Part shown: positions 40,766 to 54,570 of the stretch, one piece after another | How the letters are laid out: the number at the start of each line of letters is the position of its first letter | How positions within the stretch are numbered: the first letter of the stretch is position 1 | Assembly (NCBI GenBank): GCA_023974075.1 | Contig: CM043797.1 | Span: 12,448,178-12,512,177, forward strand | Source: Chaenocephalus aceratus | Lineage: Eukaryota; Chordata; Actinopteri; Perciformes; Channichthyidae | Direction of reading: 5' to 3' | DNA length: 64,000 nucleotides | Notes under the pieces: generated by a model | The model's input: the letters and a program-made list of their open reading frames with translations, nothing else | The model's database searches: none | What the model was told of the DNA's origin: nothing | Position numbers and translations under genes: made by a program

Positions 40766-40773
40766 TGGCTAAA

Positions 40774-41262
40774 AAGTGGTGGATGAAGTATTCATGCTTA
40801 AGTAAAAGTACCTATACATTACTGTCAAACCTTTTCAATTACCTTGTGTGTTAATTATATTTATACATGTGACATTTTTCTAGTTAATATTGTTGCATCA
40901 CGTAGCATGTTACTGTTGTGGACAAACAAAGTTCTGATGGACTTTTTGTAAAATATCTAAATAATTTGACTCTTAATGACTTAAAGAGTAGTTGATTTTG
41001 TTGTGATGCATTTTGTTAAAAGTAGCTACTGGTAGACCCTCCTCCAACATAGACTGTTACAGTATACATCATTGTTGTGAAATACCACTCATGAAAATAT
41101 AAAAACGTATGTGCACTATGTGTGCAATTCCACTTTTTATAGAATTTGTCAAATGTGTTAATGTAAAGGTATAAAGTTAAATGGAAATACTCATACTAGT
41201 ACCTCAAAATTGTACTTCAGTACAGTAGCTACTTGAGTAAATGTAGTTACCTCCCACCTCTG
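40774..41262 (+). mobile_element. hAT-type MITE with 8-bp target-site duplication
   Basis: The element starts AAGTGGTGGATGAAGTATTC and ends TAGTTACCTCCCACCTCTG, giving terminal inverted repeats of the (C)AG(T/A)GGTGG type. It is bracketed by TGGCTAAA (40,766-40,773) and TGGCTAAG (41,263-41,270), an 8-bp duplication with one mismatch, as expected for hAT transposition. Interior motifs such as TTAAGTAAAAGTACC near the left end and TACTTGAGTAAATGTAG near the right end belong to a fish repeat I recognise as very common. It is 489 bp and non-coding. Confidence 0.8.
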
Positions 41263-41270
41263 TGGCTAAG

Positions 41271-43430
41271 TGTGTTTAAGCTATTTGTTCTTGATCAGGG
41301 CTGATATGACTGAGGAAAGAGACTTCATATCAGTGAGATGTGGGCTTCAGTGTTTCTGCTGCTTCTGCTGGCTGAGGCTGCCGTGGTTCTCTGGCAGCTC
41401 CGCTCAGATAAGTGAGGATATTACCCCAGGGGGCCAGAGACAGGCCAGCCCTCAGTGGATGAGAAGTGTCTGTGCTGTCAGCTTTGGTTCCCAGCGTGGC
41501 CTCTCCTCCTCGGCCGCCCCTCCCGCCCCCGCTGGGTCCCTCCCTGGCCCTTTGTGTGCGGACCCTGCTCCCTGTGGACTCGCCGCTCTCTGGCCTTTCA
41601 CATGCGACTGTGTCCAATCACCCCACTCACCCCCCTCTGAACCCGAGCCTCCGTCTCCATCTCCAACCAGCTCCTGACCCTCGGGAGAGGAGGGAGAAAA
41701 TGGGGTGAAGAAAATGAATTAAAAATAATGATGAGGAATAAAGTGGGCTGCACTGTCCAATGAGAACAGATTATTGTTATTAATGATTCACACGCCATTT
41801 ATGTACACTTTATATACGGCTTAAGAAACTTGTGGGTTGCCAGGTTGAGTTGCCTTTAAGGATCCTCAGTTTACCTGCAGTTACATATTTGGTTATGAAT
41901 CACTATTAAAGAGTCCATAATAATTCTTTCAGTGTGCTAACCCTTTGACCAAGACATGTAAATAATTAAAGTATTGATAATAGAAATGTGGATTAAGTGC
42001 TCGTCATAAATCAGGAGGAAGAGGTCAAACTGTCCATTACAAGGGAAGACATGTCTAAATGAGAGAAACTGGCAAAAAAGATAGCAGTGCTGTAAAAACA
42101 AAGTCGGAGCATCCGTCCTTCATCAGTCCCGTCTCCACCACCTCCTCCATCGTTTTTTCCCTTTCCTCCTGTGTCAGAGGTTTTCTGGCGTTGTTGGCTT
42201 TGGCCCTGGCTGCCTGAAGGCCCTCACTGGGTCGAATCGGCTCCAGGAGGATTGGATCACACCTTCCATCGCAGTCAGCTGTCACATGGTGTGCTGCACC
42301 TGCTGTCTGAAGCAGGGTGGGCCCGCCGCTGCCGCCCGGCCAACGCTGCAGCACATAATTACCGCCTCCAAGATGATTATGCTGTTTACTCATGCCCATA
42401 CGCACAACAGATAACTGTTTTACACTCCCAGCTCCCTCCCCCCCCACCCCTCTGTGAAGGCGTTGCACCTAGTGATGAGGAAATGGCTCCAGCCAACCAA
42501 CATTCAGCCCATCCAACCAACAGGTCCGATGCCAGAACTTACCCATAGCTAGCTGTTCAAACATCCCCCTCCCAAATAACTTTAATTCAATTCAATGGGC
42601 CCAGTGAGAGTGGGTTTAATCTACAAGGAACAGTGTATTCCACTGAAAAATGAGAACTGCCTTTATGGCTTTGAGGCTGTTTGTGCGGTATGGAACTACC
42701 ACAGATTTAAGCACAGAGGTAGATTTACAAAGGAAGCTTTAGCAACCAGTGTGGACACAGTTTGGTTTCTGGTCTTGCTAGTAAAAAAACATATTTCAGT
42801 AACCATAAATAATACGGAAAGAGGAAAAAAAAGTGACTAACATGCATGCACATATAAATTCATGGCAAGAAAACTAGTGTAAAGCTAATGTCAGTCATAA
42901 AGGTTAAAATACTGTTTCCACACATATAATAACTATTGTTTATATGGGTGTCAGGTTTTCATATGATGATCACTTGCATAAGATAACAGCTTATTGTAGT
43001 TCCAAAATAAAACCATGTAATTTCCTGCCATAACAGAACATACAGGTAAAATATCTCTTTATAGCATTGAACAAACTCAACAAAAACAACCACATACAAT
43101 TGAATTGAATAAAATCATAAACATGTCATTACATTTTTTATTGATGATATCTGGGGTTTTAAAAGTTTGTATTATTGTATTTTATATTTGTATGTGCACA
43201 CTCTTAATTGTCAAACAACATTACAACAATTCTTACTTTAAAGAAAAAAAATTATTCATGTTAAAGCCATACTTATGATGTTAATGTGCATCATGGAGTC
43301 GCACAAAGCGAAGTTCAGGTGGATACGATGGACAACAATAAGTCAGGTAAGTGTTCAGGGAAGGAAGGAGGACGTTTGTTAATGCACTGTCTGTATGGGT
43401 AACACCCCCTCCTCTCTCTCTCCCTCCCCT
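41271..43430. other. Intergenic; no gene recognised
   Basis: A GC-rich block (41,440-41,690) and another at 42,180-42,360 carry overlapping frames of 125-137 codons on both strands without domains. The rest is AT-rich. This is the upstream flank of the candidate cdon promoter. Confidence 0.45.
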
Positions 43431-44220
43431 CTCCACTCCAGGAGCCGTATTGAGCTGTGGGGCTGGGACATTCCTGGTTTGACGACCAGCTCCGCCGCTG
43501 CCATAATATGCTGAGCAATTCGACACTGGCTTCAAAGATGCGTGTGTGGAAGAGGCAGCGCTAGAGACGGAGACCGAGAGCTGTGGGACAAGTTACAATA
43601 ACGGGCTACACAGACAGACACAGAGTTTGTGAGCAAACAAAACGGGACGTAACTCTTTTAACCAAACACGCGGACTCAAAACTTCACAGGAGGAAACTCT
43701 GCTACCTCAGCTCGAGTTTAGACCAGGGGGGAGTTGTCGCACCTTGGCCCCGAAGTCTGCACTGCTCCGCGGGGTTGAAGACTTTCTTTGACTCGCTCTC
43801 CCTCCGGCTGTTTTCATGTTCCTCCTGTCGTCTCGCACTTTGAGCCCGTGTCTAATGGAGGGCCCTGTACGGATTTGCCTCCAGAAGAATGCGTTTGGCT
43901 GCTAATTCACCCGTCGGCTCGCAGCTTTTGCCCTCCTGCAAGAGAGGTAAGGACGGGCGGCAGACAGGGGAGTCCCGGGTCGGCTGCCTGAGAGCGGGTT
44001 GGGGGGAGGCTTCGGTGTTTGCACCAGGCCAGCTGGGCTTCTCTGGTAACGATCACATTAGAAAAAGTGACGTTCAAAGGAGCAGAGAGCGCCGCAGTGC
44101 CAGTGTAATCAGTTTCCAAAACATTACCGTGTTTTCTTTACTTTGTTTTGTGGGGAAAGTGGAGCAGCGGCACGGAGAGGCAGGCTACACTGTCTGTGTG
44201 GCAGGCTGCTAAACGGGGGG
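43431..44220 (+). promoter_or_regulatory. cdon: CpG-rich block, candidate cdon promoter
   Basis: The block is clearly richer in G, C and CpG than the surrounding several kb. It sits at the 5' side of a good splice donor (GAGAG|GTAAGG at 43,947) and upstream of the cdon coding exons on the same strand. There is no convincing TATA box. Assignment to cdon is inference from orientation and from the fact that exon 2 begins with untranslated sequence after an acceptor, so an upstream non-coding exon must exist. Confidence 0.45.
43500..43946 (+). other. cdon: Candidate non-coding exon 1 of cdon
   Basis: The 3' edge is the donor after GCAAGAGAG (43,946). The start site is not determinable; 43,500 is a placeholder inside the CpG-rich block. 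Short upstream frames occur (for example from 43,816, 29 codons), as in many developmental-gene leaders. Splicing to 56,396 would give an intron of about 12.4 kb. Another upstream exon elsewhere in 43,431-56,395 cannot be excluded. Confidence 0.35.
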
Positions 44221-47200
44221 CGCCCGTGTACAAAGATGAATATGTTGTACATGAATTACTCTCCCCATTATATACTGTATCAGCACTTAGGCTACTTTGA
44301 CATTACACTCTGACTCCAATTGATGACTCGTTGTGCTTCTTAAAGTACAGTTTTGACTTCATTGGATGACATCTCTGGTTATTAAGAATATGTCTCTGTA
44401 TGTAGGCCTATGAAGTGCAATAATATGATTTTGTTGGCTTTTGGTGACTTCAGTCTGCATATGTTAGATCATTATCTAAAAATAGGAAATACAACACTGA
44501 TCAGCATGTTGTTTAAAACCATGCTTTGTAAGCTTTCAGCAGTTATCTGTCATCTTAATGCATTCTGACGCATCTCAGTGTATTGTGTTGTTTCAGAGGT
44601 GAATCAAACAAAGGGGAAAGGGATAAATATTTGTTTGGTCCAACAGCCCTTGGAGGCAGGGATACTTCACATCCCAGTTGAAAACAGATGGCCTTCACTG
44701 CATTTTCTGCTCTTTGAAAGATGAAAGAGCATTTTCTTTTAGAAATGGCAAATATGTCCCTCCATTTGACACATTGGTGTCTCAGTCATAAAAGGAGGGG
44801 AACCTGCTCTATAAGAAGCATGACTTTGTTCTAAAGTTATACTTTTCTTATGAATCCACTGCAGGAGCCAGCCTTCTGCCACAGTTACCGCTGTGCAGGA
44901 ACATGGTGACTAAGACTAATATTTAAAGTTGTGTTTTTTTCCCTCTCTCCAAAGACAGAGAGCCTTTATTGTTTTAGATGAACCCCCTCAGGGTGTCATA
45001 AATGTCGGTTTGCTAAATCCATGTTGGTATTGCTGTAAAACCTGGAACGTGCACAAGTTACTGTACAAAGACAACTGTACCTGTCTGTTTGCAGGGTGTT
45101 TTCAATGTTTACTGATAGGGAATGTGATTTTGGATTTAAGATTAGTTTAGTTACACAAATGACAATAACATTACAGGTGGAATGGAATTTAAAAAATACT
45201 TTGAAGATGCAGATGCGTAACGTAGTCTGATTGATGATTGAACAGTTCTTTTTTTCCAATTTGCACATTTTTACAGATTTCTTCTGCATCTCTTCTTAAA
45301 AAAACATTCCAAAAGTAAGAAACATTTTGGACGTGTCAAAAGATGCCCTCACTAACAGCTCAGGACTGAGAGTGCGTGAGCTTATTCTACTCATGTCTCT
45401 CTGTGTTGTGATCCGCACCGCCGCACCTCAGGAACTTTGAGGAAGACAACTCCAACTTTATAGTTATACAGTCAAAGACAGACTTGATTTTGAAATGTAC
45501 ACATTAATCCACATAGTTTGAATTGAAATGAATGTCAAATAACGAAGTTATGTAAAAAGATAATAGTGTAAAAGTTATAGTAATATTGTGGCTGCTCCTC
45601 ACTCATTTCCCTGAAGTCATTTCCTCTGTCTGCTCTTCACCCCTATCATCAGAGCTTCACAGAATCTTTTGTTACATAGGGGTGACTCTCCTTTAAACTA
45701 CACACTTAAAAGTTATCGAGAACAAAGTGTTGAATCTCTCCCCAATGCATGACATCCAGTCAGTGGGACACACATGGCTGCTCTCAGATAAAACACTTTC
45801 AAGTTCAAACAGATGCTCGTGCATTGTTGCGTCGGAGGGGGACAAGAAGACACTTCCGATGCCTTTGAAATCCTTTCAGTGCTCCCCAATATTGGGTGAG
45901 CTTTTGACCGGGGCAGAGCGAGGTTTGCTCTTTGTGTTCAGGCGTTCACTTTAAAGGAGAAATCCTCCCTCAGGTTTGGATACAGAGTCTTGATACCGAG
46001 TCAGTTTCCTTTCACCTGCCTCATTCTGACTCTCACTCCACGAGTTCCCACTGTTCCTCGATTGTTTTCTCCTTCCAGTGCATTGCATTCTGGTCAGTCT
46101 GTGGGAAATATTGTTTCATTCTTTGTTGCTGGAAATATTTCAACACGATTAGGCATTTCTTTCAGAGCAATTGCAACAAAATAAAGCCATAAATCCAAGC
46201 TACAATACCAATAACTGTTGGATTTCAAGCTGAGCACAGACCCGTGGAGTGTTTTGTGGGATTTTCCCCACAGTAACTTATTGGTAATGTGATTGAATCA
46301 GACAATGCCCGAGCCTCTGAGTCATGTTTTTGTTTTTGCAGAGTTTTTTGTGGCTCGTAGGGAAATTAATAAACCATTAGTGGTCCGGCTCTTATCAGAC
46401 AGACACTGAACAAAGCACAACTATGCCATTAAGTGAGCTCGAATAATGTTTGAGCCATTAGTGTGCTCGCTAATGATAAACACATGTTGCTGTAGGAGAA
46501 CTATGTTAAGTGGGCAATTTGAATGTAAGCATGTGTAATGATACCAGCCACTGCTCTCATAATGGCTCTTTTGATTTTTTCTGATGCAGTATTATAATCA
46601 GAAACCGCATGCTCCAACAATGACACATGATTGTTGAAGAGTGGCAGTAAATGCTTGGGTTTCCATCGTAACGGTCAGGTTTCATTCAAGGTCAAAGGAA
46701 GTGAGGTTATGTATGAGTGAACATCTTTTCACATTGGGCTCAGGGGGTTTGCTTTTTCACCATTTTCTCCGAATTTATACATGGAGAAAAATCAATAACC
46801 CAGAAAATAGCCGTCATATGAAAATAATTGATAGTTGCAGCGTTACTTTCAGAATTCTGGTAATGGTTAAGTGAATGCATGTCTATTGGAGGTCAACGTG
46901 GTGGGAGAGGGTGTGTCTAAATTGGGGACTAAAGTATATTTTGGGCACCTCCCATTCTCCCGTTTGCTTGGCCATGCAGACTTGAGGCCAGGCAGCTAAC
47001 CTCAGCCCTGGCCCCAAAGTGAATGGAAGTGAATTTAAAAGCTGAATCACAATGTGGTTGGGTTGTTTGTTTGGTTTCACATCGTGATCCATCATATAAC
47101 TGCAATGAAGGATCAACCTTTTGGCTGTGAAAAAGAAAAAGAGAAATGTCTAAATTCTAAGCAACCACCTTATTTTTCATCGTGACAACATTTTGACAGC

Positions 47201-50200
47201 CGTAATTAAGTCTCTCGCTTTTCTAAATCTCTGACGCTTAATCCATTTCAGCTTCTTATTATAACAAAGTAGAATGTCGTGGACTGTTGTACGGTTGGCG
47301 GTGACCCACCAAGCAACAATTCCCAAACTAGAAACCTGACTAGATTGAACTTTTGAGAACTTCTCTTACTCTCATTGCTCAAGGATTGAGTCATACTGCA
47401 GCTTTTTCCCATTTTCTAACGCTGGCCTTTACTCGGCAAACTTCAGCTTCCATTCGTTAAGGACAGACCCAGAGCTCAGGCCCCATTAGATGGACAGAAG
47501 GGAGTTTTGGGCAGCATGCCAATGAGCCCCCATGTTCAAGGAGCCAGGGCGGTGCTGATTGACGACGCCCAGCAGCCATGAGCAGGGGGTTGATGGGAAA
47601 GATGGGCAGGTCGGAGAAAGAGTTTGAGTTCTTGTGACTGCTGGGCTGCTGAGTGCACCCTGCAGCTGCAGTGCTAACACAAAACTCTTTACTTTTCCAC
47701 CCTCCGTTTTCCTCCCTGAATGTATTCGAGGGACAAGCTGTGAGTGGAATTGGATAAAGTGGCGCTGTGTTGGAGAAGCTGTGAAGGCAAACGCAGTAGC
47801 TGAAGGTGTCACTGATGTTTACAAGAAGCTGTCATTAGTAGCACTTCTTATCTGCTCTGAGCTCACACTTTCATTATTTTAACTACAACGCATGTCTCCC
47901 AGAGGGACCCCCTCTCCTATTTCTCCCATGTCCCCCTACTCTGACAGATGATCCAAACAGCCCAACGCTGACTCGCTTTACTATGCAAGCATGTTACTCC
48001 AGCAGGTTACAGATAGGACGCATGCTTCCTCCCGTACGACTCCTCTGAAGTGTCAAAGGTGAGCTGACTGTAGCCTGATGCATACACCAGCTTTCAACAG
48101 ATGGTCGTATTGAGTTTCTACAAATTCAGAACCTTGAAGGACCTGAAACTGGATAATGACTTTCAAGAGATTTAAGAAATGAAATGAGAAACATCAGGGC
48201 GTAATTGTTAAGACAAACAAACAGTTTTTTGGAGCAGCAGAAACAGATGTTCCAGTCAGCCACCGAAATGAAGCGGGACCAATCGGCACAGGCTGGAGAT
48301 ATGCAGAGCGAGGAGATCTGCTTCTTCTCTGATGATGTTTTGTTTTCTGTTAATGCAATGGAAGTACAGGCCTCGACTACATATATATGTCTGCCTTGTT
48401 AATATGATAAGGGAATGTAAACCAATTCCACACACAGCGCTTTGAAGAAGAAACGCACTGTCCAGACGGGTACAGAACATCAGATGGTCAAAAGCAGTTT
48501 GTGTGACACAGATAGACACTGTTTGATAGAGACGTTTACTTTAGGAAACTAAGATGTACTGTTTTCTTAGAACTCATTTTACAAGTAGCTGGTGGGCTTG
48601 ATAAAAAGACCAAAGGACTGGGACAGACTGCAAAAATACTGTGTTGGTCCCAAGCCGTTTGAAGCACACTGCAAGTCTTTTTTAGCCCTACGGTTAAAGT
48701 TGGTTCCTTTTTTATAGATGCCTTTTTATGATGTGTTCATAATCATTGGAGGGGTTGTGCGGCTTTTATTTATATATATTCCCTTTTAACATGATCAAAT
48801 GATGTATGAGAGAGAATAAAAAGTTCCCAAGAGGGTTTGACTTTTACAAAATATTAGCCAATCGCCAAAAACAACAATTCTTCTCATTATCGTCAAACGA
48901 GTATCTCCAATGAGACTCATTGTTTCTTGTCTTGTGTAGCGGTCTAAACGAAGCCTCAGCCCTCGGGAACATTTCAGGGAGTGAACTTCTGAACCGGACC
49001 CTTGCCAACAGCTCTCGCAGCAAAGTATTTCAGAACATTTGTGGGGATTTTTTTTCTTTTCTTTTTTGCATCCTCAGCGTCTTCCTGTTTGCAAGATTCA
49101 TTTATTTTTCCCTTCCTGAAACTGACCCTATTAAATATGCCTGACTTAGTCAGCCGCCACAGCATGGGCCCCCAAGAGTTAGTCTTTTCTTCTTGAAACT
49201 GTGATCAACCGCAGCTTTCTATTTCAAATGTTGAACCAATAAGTCACATCTGACATGGGTTTTCTGCGAACCAGAATGTGTGTGTACTGTTGAAAAGCCA
49301 GCACAGGGATCAGCAAGACTATATTAAGGCAAGACTAGTGGCTGGCACTCCCCTCCGGCTGACAAACACGCTACTTGTTTGAAGGGCTGTTTTTCTCCCA
49401 GATCAGAGAGTGAGGTAGGTAGTGTGGGTACTGCTGCCTGCCCCCGGGCCTGTGGTTATGGGTGCCATTTTGGGCCTTCCCTGATCCAAGATGTATGCCC
49501 TTAGGGAGCAATGGAACCCCTTATTTATAAAATGTATTCAATGTGAGCGGAGGCATCCAAGTCAGAAGGATGGTTGGTCCAGCCTTCTGCATTGTTCCGG
49601 AAGATTGTAGCAGACACAGAAAACTGCGGAGGTATTTCTGAAAACTGGTCTGACTGACTTTAATCAAGTTAAAGTCACCGTCATCGCTAGCTGTGCTCTT
49701 ACACAACCGACACTTAGTTAGCATTCGCCATGGGTTCTGTATTATGGTTTTGCCGTTGTGCTTCTCCTGGCGCCATCAGAGCACTACGTCATCTGCTCTT
49801 CTTACCTCCAACACTGCAGCAACGAGCAGCCCGGATCCTAAATATGTTGCAGGGCTTTTTTCCATTTGTCCAAGAGCCAGAAATGGAAACTTAGATGGTG
49901 TGCATGTGTTGATGTATCACCACCAAGTTTGTTTTGTGATCACTCGATTGCCGCACAACAAGCGTGGAGTGTTACAAGTTGAGACGGATAAACATTTAGA
50001 CAACTAAATAAAGCATTTACACGCTCTGTTAGGGACTGCATATTTGTCTTTGGTTCCTCAAACTTGTACGTACAAGGGAGCTGGTTTGTTTGTTTGGGTT
50101 TTGAAAGAGATTTGTGGACTTGGTGAGGAAGACTAATTATATTTTAACCTTTTTACATGTGTTTGTTTTTGTTCTGCTTGCTGGCTGTGGAGTTCAGGCA

Positions 50201-51730
50201 ACGCTTCTGTCCCGTAAATCCTCCCCCTGTGAATTTACAGCCGTAGCTCCATGATATTTGCAGAGTCAATTTATCGTTCTGAGAAATTAAAATACTTTTG
50301 TGTGTACTTACTTTCTCACGCCTCTCGAGACAAAAAAAGAAGAGGCAAACACCCTGCAAGCAAGCCAGCTGAGTTTTATTCCTGGTTGCTTTTTTAATGC
50401 TGACCTTGCCAAATGTCCTGTTAGTATCCATTTTGGACACGCTGTCATATTGTTTTTGTTGCACATTACATTATTTAATGTATGTTTTAGTTTGAAAGTA
50501 CTTTTGGTCTTGAGCCAGGGACCTATCAGGAGGAGACTGAACAGAAACTGTTGTCTGCGTCTTTCACCGCTTGTTGCCGTAGAGACCCGATCAGTGATGG
50601 AATCCAGGAGAGTTAGGGAGGGACGAGAGACAGGAGGGGGGGGAAGGGGTGGGAGCAGCTGGATCACATCACTGTGTGCCCATAGTACACAGCCCACACA
50701 ACAGCATGTAAAAGCACAGATAGTGTCATGACTCCCCCAGAAAAGGTAGACATTTTCAAGACATTTGGAAAACTCTTATCATTTTCCCCTCCCTTGCATC
50801 AACGTGTTTTCCCATCATCTCTCTAATCAAAGCTGATATTAAGGAATGTGAATCTGTGGCCTCTTCTGCTACGGTGCCACGGCTGCACAATCGCAGCTCC
50901 CCTCTCGCCTGGCGTGATGAATCAGACTCTTGGCACATGTTGATGATCAGTGTTATAATGCACCCTGCGGGCACCAAGGCCTTCTTGAGCATTCCTCCTT
51001 TCCATCAGAATGACCGTTTTTCGTCTGAGCAGACGTTCCCCTGTGGGCTGAAAAGCCTGTGAAATCAGCCGGAAGGACCCAGAGTGCTCCGACAATGGGT
51101 TGTTAGTTACATGTGCTTTGCAAAAGGTCTCGAGGTGGCCTTGTATGGTGGCGATACCCGGGGATCTGTTTCCAGTGTCCGAGGCCGCTATTGAGTTTCG
51201 CCCCTGTGGTTAATCCTGCTGTTCAGGACCTTGGGAAACAGCCGTACCTCCCCACCCTCCTGTCCGACCCCCCACAGATTCCCAGGAAAAACAAGACATT
51301 GCAGAACAATCTCCAATTAAGATGGGTCTTACATACTGTACCATTCAGTCCCCTCTGTTTCAATCGTTCTACCTCCCTCCCTCCCCTCTCTACTCCCCTC
51401 TCAGCTCTCTGTTTGTGTCCTCGGCCAACAAGCCTCAGGGCAGAATTAGCGCTGTCTCCCAGGTCCCGGGCCCTGGCACTTTGGGAGGGTCGGGCTTTTG
51501 GTGAACGGAGATGTTGGGAGTAGGGGGGGTTGGATGTGTGTCCTTGGTAAACAGGGCTTTGTGGGATGTGACTGTCTGATCCCCGGGGGCCTCTTCTTTC
51601 ATTCCTCCTCTCTCCTGATCCCTCACCACGGCCGTGTTGTCAGGGCTGAGGCGTCTCTGGGTTCTGGGACCCGCTTGGCCCCGCTGTTACCCCTCGCCTC
51701 CCGGACCGCTTGTGCTCTGTCCTCCCTCAG

Positions 51731-51758
51731 ACAGAGAGAGAGAGAGAGAGAGAGAGAG
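51731..51758 (+). repeat. (AG)n microsatellite
   Basis: About 13 AG units (ACAGAGAG ... AGAGCA) in a pyrimidine- and purine-biased region. Confidence 0.95.
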
Positions 51759-54523
51759 CACTGTCTGAAAAGCAGACTGTCTTTGAAGATGCATCTAATT
51801 TTGTCTTCTGCAGTCAGTCTCACTTTAAATGATTTATTAAGGAGACTTGCTTTAACTCTCCCCAGGATGTCAGGTTCAGACAAGGGCAGTCATTTTGCAT
51901 TATGGATTAGCTCAACCCTTCCAATGCATCTTCTCTTAGAAAAACAAAGGGAACCCTCTCCCCTACTAATTCCCGTATTTGATTCCAAATCATGTCTCTC
52001 TTTCTCTCCCCTCCTTCAGCTCACTCCCCTTGTCCAAGTCTGTCCCACTTTTAATAACGTCTCAGTCTTTAATCAGAGAGAGTTAGGCCGTACCAGAGGC
52101 CCAGTGTTTCCACTCATTAGTTTCCTCTGTGGCCCCGGGCTGCCTCAGTGGGCTCACCCAGACCAACAGAAGAAGCCCATAATGGTCCCCTGGAGTCTCT
52201 TCTCTCAGGAGGCTCTTCCCAGGTCTTTGGGCTGAGCCGAGTATAGTCGGGCTGAATCATCATCAGTCCGTTTTGGCAGACGTAGAGGCGAGCTCCCCAT
52301 TATCTGTACGTCTTTCTCTGCGCCAAATAAAGAGGGAGGAGAAATGAATCGGGGCTTGGCAACTTTTCACCTCCCAGTGAATGTTTCACCTCTTCTTACC
52401 CCCATCTCCTTTTACCCTTCTCAAGAGAACGTTCCTTTATTTTTTCTCTCGTTTGCTCACCCCCTATTGCCTCTCATATTCTTGTTTTGAATGTATCTCC
52501 ATTCTCTTGTGTGCTTGTCTTTCTCTGTCTCTTTCTGTGTGTCCGTCGCTCTCTTTCTTTGTGGAGCTAAGGAATGTGTGCGCTGCAGATCCTCTGTCCG
52601 TGAGATGTGGGGCGAGTGCCGACAGGTTTGGGGTTATAGCATGTGAATCAGATTCAGCGTTACAGGTCAGATTAGACCATCATACCGGAACATACTTGCT
52701 CTTTCTCTCACACCTCGCTGCTTTTCACTCTGAGCGTACTTATCTCTAACTCTACATCTGTTCAGCTGTAGGCATTAGTTACAATTCTTTCTTTTATTTC
52801 ACCCTCCTGTTGTGATCGGGTCAGATCTGGACCGATTTTACTACTTTCATCAATCATAAATATTGAGTGTTACATGTGATTGCCTTAAGGCCTCATGATA
52901 TCCTCCACAGTAGGCATTTGGACATATGAAGTGGCTGATCACCACTTTCATTGAATTTTGATTAGTTGAGAAAGGAATGGGTAACCCTAGATTATCCATC
53001 ATTAGTACATACAGAGTTATCGACAAAATGTCCGAATGTCATTTTCAGTTTCTATTCTTTGTTTATATCACTGCAGTTATTCATGTTAACCAGTAGTCTG
53101 AGACATTGTTTACATCTTACAAATAAATATGTTAAATACGTTTTGGTGATGATTTATGTTTGTTGTGTTAATGTAAGAGCAGTTAAACCCGACCAGTCAA
53201 ATTTGACCGGGAACACCAAAGTAAGGGGGGGAGAAACGAACACAACAGGAGGGTTAATACAAACCCTATTCTGATATATTGGATTCATTCCACTCTTGGA
53301 TTGATTGCAGAGGCAGACAAGATTGCCCCAATATCGAATCGGCGTTGGCTTCATGAGGTTTGCGGTTGACTTTTTATTCAGCTGTGCAGTCTTGTGAAGC
53401 GAAGAGGCCAGGCCCCCGCCTCACTCAGCAGCACAAGTTGTGACCTGTTCCTCCTCTGCCCTCCAGGTCTTTGATGCTCCGCCGCATTGCTTTTGTCCCC
53501 GTTTACCCAATATGACAGGGATATGGGCCAGCCCCACATGCGGGCAGATGGGGCTTTTAAGTATTTCCTGCAGAGAGGAGGCAAAAAACAACTCGAACCC
53601 CTTTCCCTTCCCCGAGGGCTGCCTGTCACCGTGTTTATTTTCTCCTGTGTCATCACCGGGGATCCTTCTTGTCCTGGATATGTGGGACTACTCCTGTTTC
53701 TGACTCTCCCAAGATTGATACATAAATGCCGCCTTTCATCGGTACATGTCTACTATGGATTCCTCTGAGAGTGAGCATGACGGTTTCCAACAAAAATATA
53801 TAAAAAATGAAGTTACAAAGACAAGTGAGGGACAGAAGCTGTCTAAAAAGACTGCTGTTTGTTCTTGCTTTTCACACACTTAAGCCAGGTGTCAGTCAAA
53901 CATTTCCCAAACACACACAGGTCAACCCCCACACCCCAAGAAAAATAGGAACTTTTCCACTTGAACTCACTGACACTATCCTCATTTATTTTCACGAACT
54001 GTCCCTGTGTCTGTGTATCAGCTTTCAACGGTGCAGAGTCTGTTTTGTATGCTGGATGTCTCTTCAATTTATAGCCGCTCGATCGCGCCTTGAGAATGGC
54101 CATGCATCTGCAACGTAAGTGCAAAAACATCAGGGTAACACAAGATCAGATTTGGGATAGAAGGAGGAAAATCTGGAACACAGGATTTGTTCCCACTTTA
54201 ATAGTCTGGATTTTTTTGGAAAATGGTAGCAGAGGAGTGAGGCTGCAGATCGACTTTGGGCCGGAGTAGACTTTCTGGCAAAAGACTTCATTTGACAGGG
54301 ACTTTCCCTTTGTCAAAAGGCCACTTTGGCTTCTTCGACTCAGGAAGAAGCAGGACTTGCCTTCCCATGCTGCCAGCATCGGGACGACTCTCTGTCATGA
54401 GGGATATACGATATCCTCGCAGTGTCTGTCTCTCCTGAGGCGGCTTCATGGTGGCGGATGTCAGAGGAGAGCCAAACAGATAAGAAGCAGGAATGATGCC
54501 CCTGTGTTTCCTCGTGGAGCCAG

Positions 54524-54570
54524 ACAAGGGCACCTCGTGGTGCCCTTGTGTGTGTTTACACAAGGGCACC
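54524..54570. repeat. Three-segment inverted repeat (A, A', A)
   Basis: ACAAGGGCACC occurs at 54,524-54,534 and 54,560-54,570. Its reverse complement GGTGCCCTTGT lies between them at 54,539-54,549. The middle segment can pair with either side: an 11-bp stem with a 4-nt loop on the left, or a 13-bp stem with a 6-nt loop on the right (54,539-54,551 with 54,558-54,570). Confidence 0.85.

Noticed and set aside
41270..41677. 135-codon frame in a GC-rich block
   Set aside because: Overlapping frames of similar size exist on the other strand and there is no recognisable domain. It starts at the target-site duplication of a MITE.
51498..52235. 245-codon open frame on the + strand within the inferred cdon intron 1
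   Set aside because: It runs through an (AG)n microsatellite (Arg-Glu repeat), has no domain, signal peptide or splice logic, and has low-complexity Ser/Leu/Pro composition. A chance frame in GC-biased DNA is more likely.
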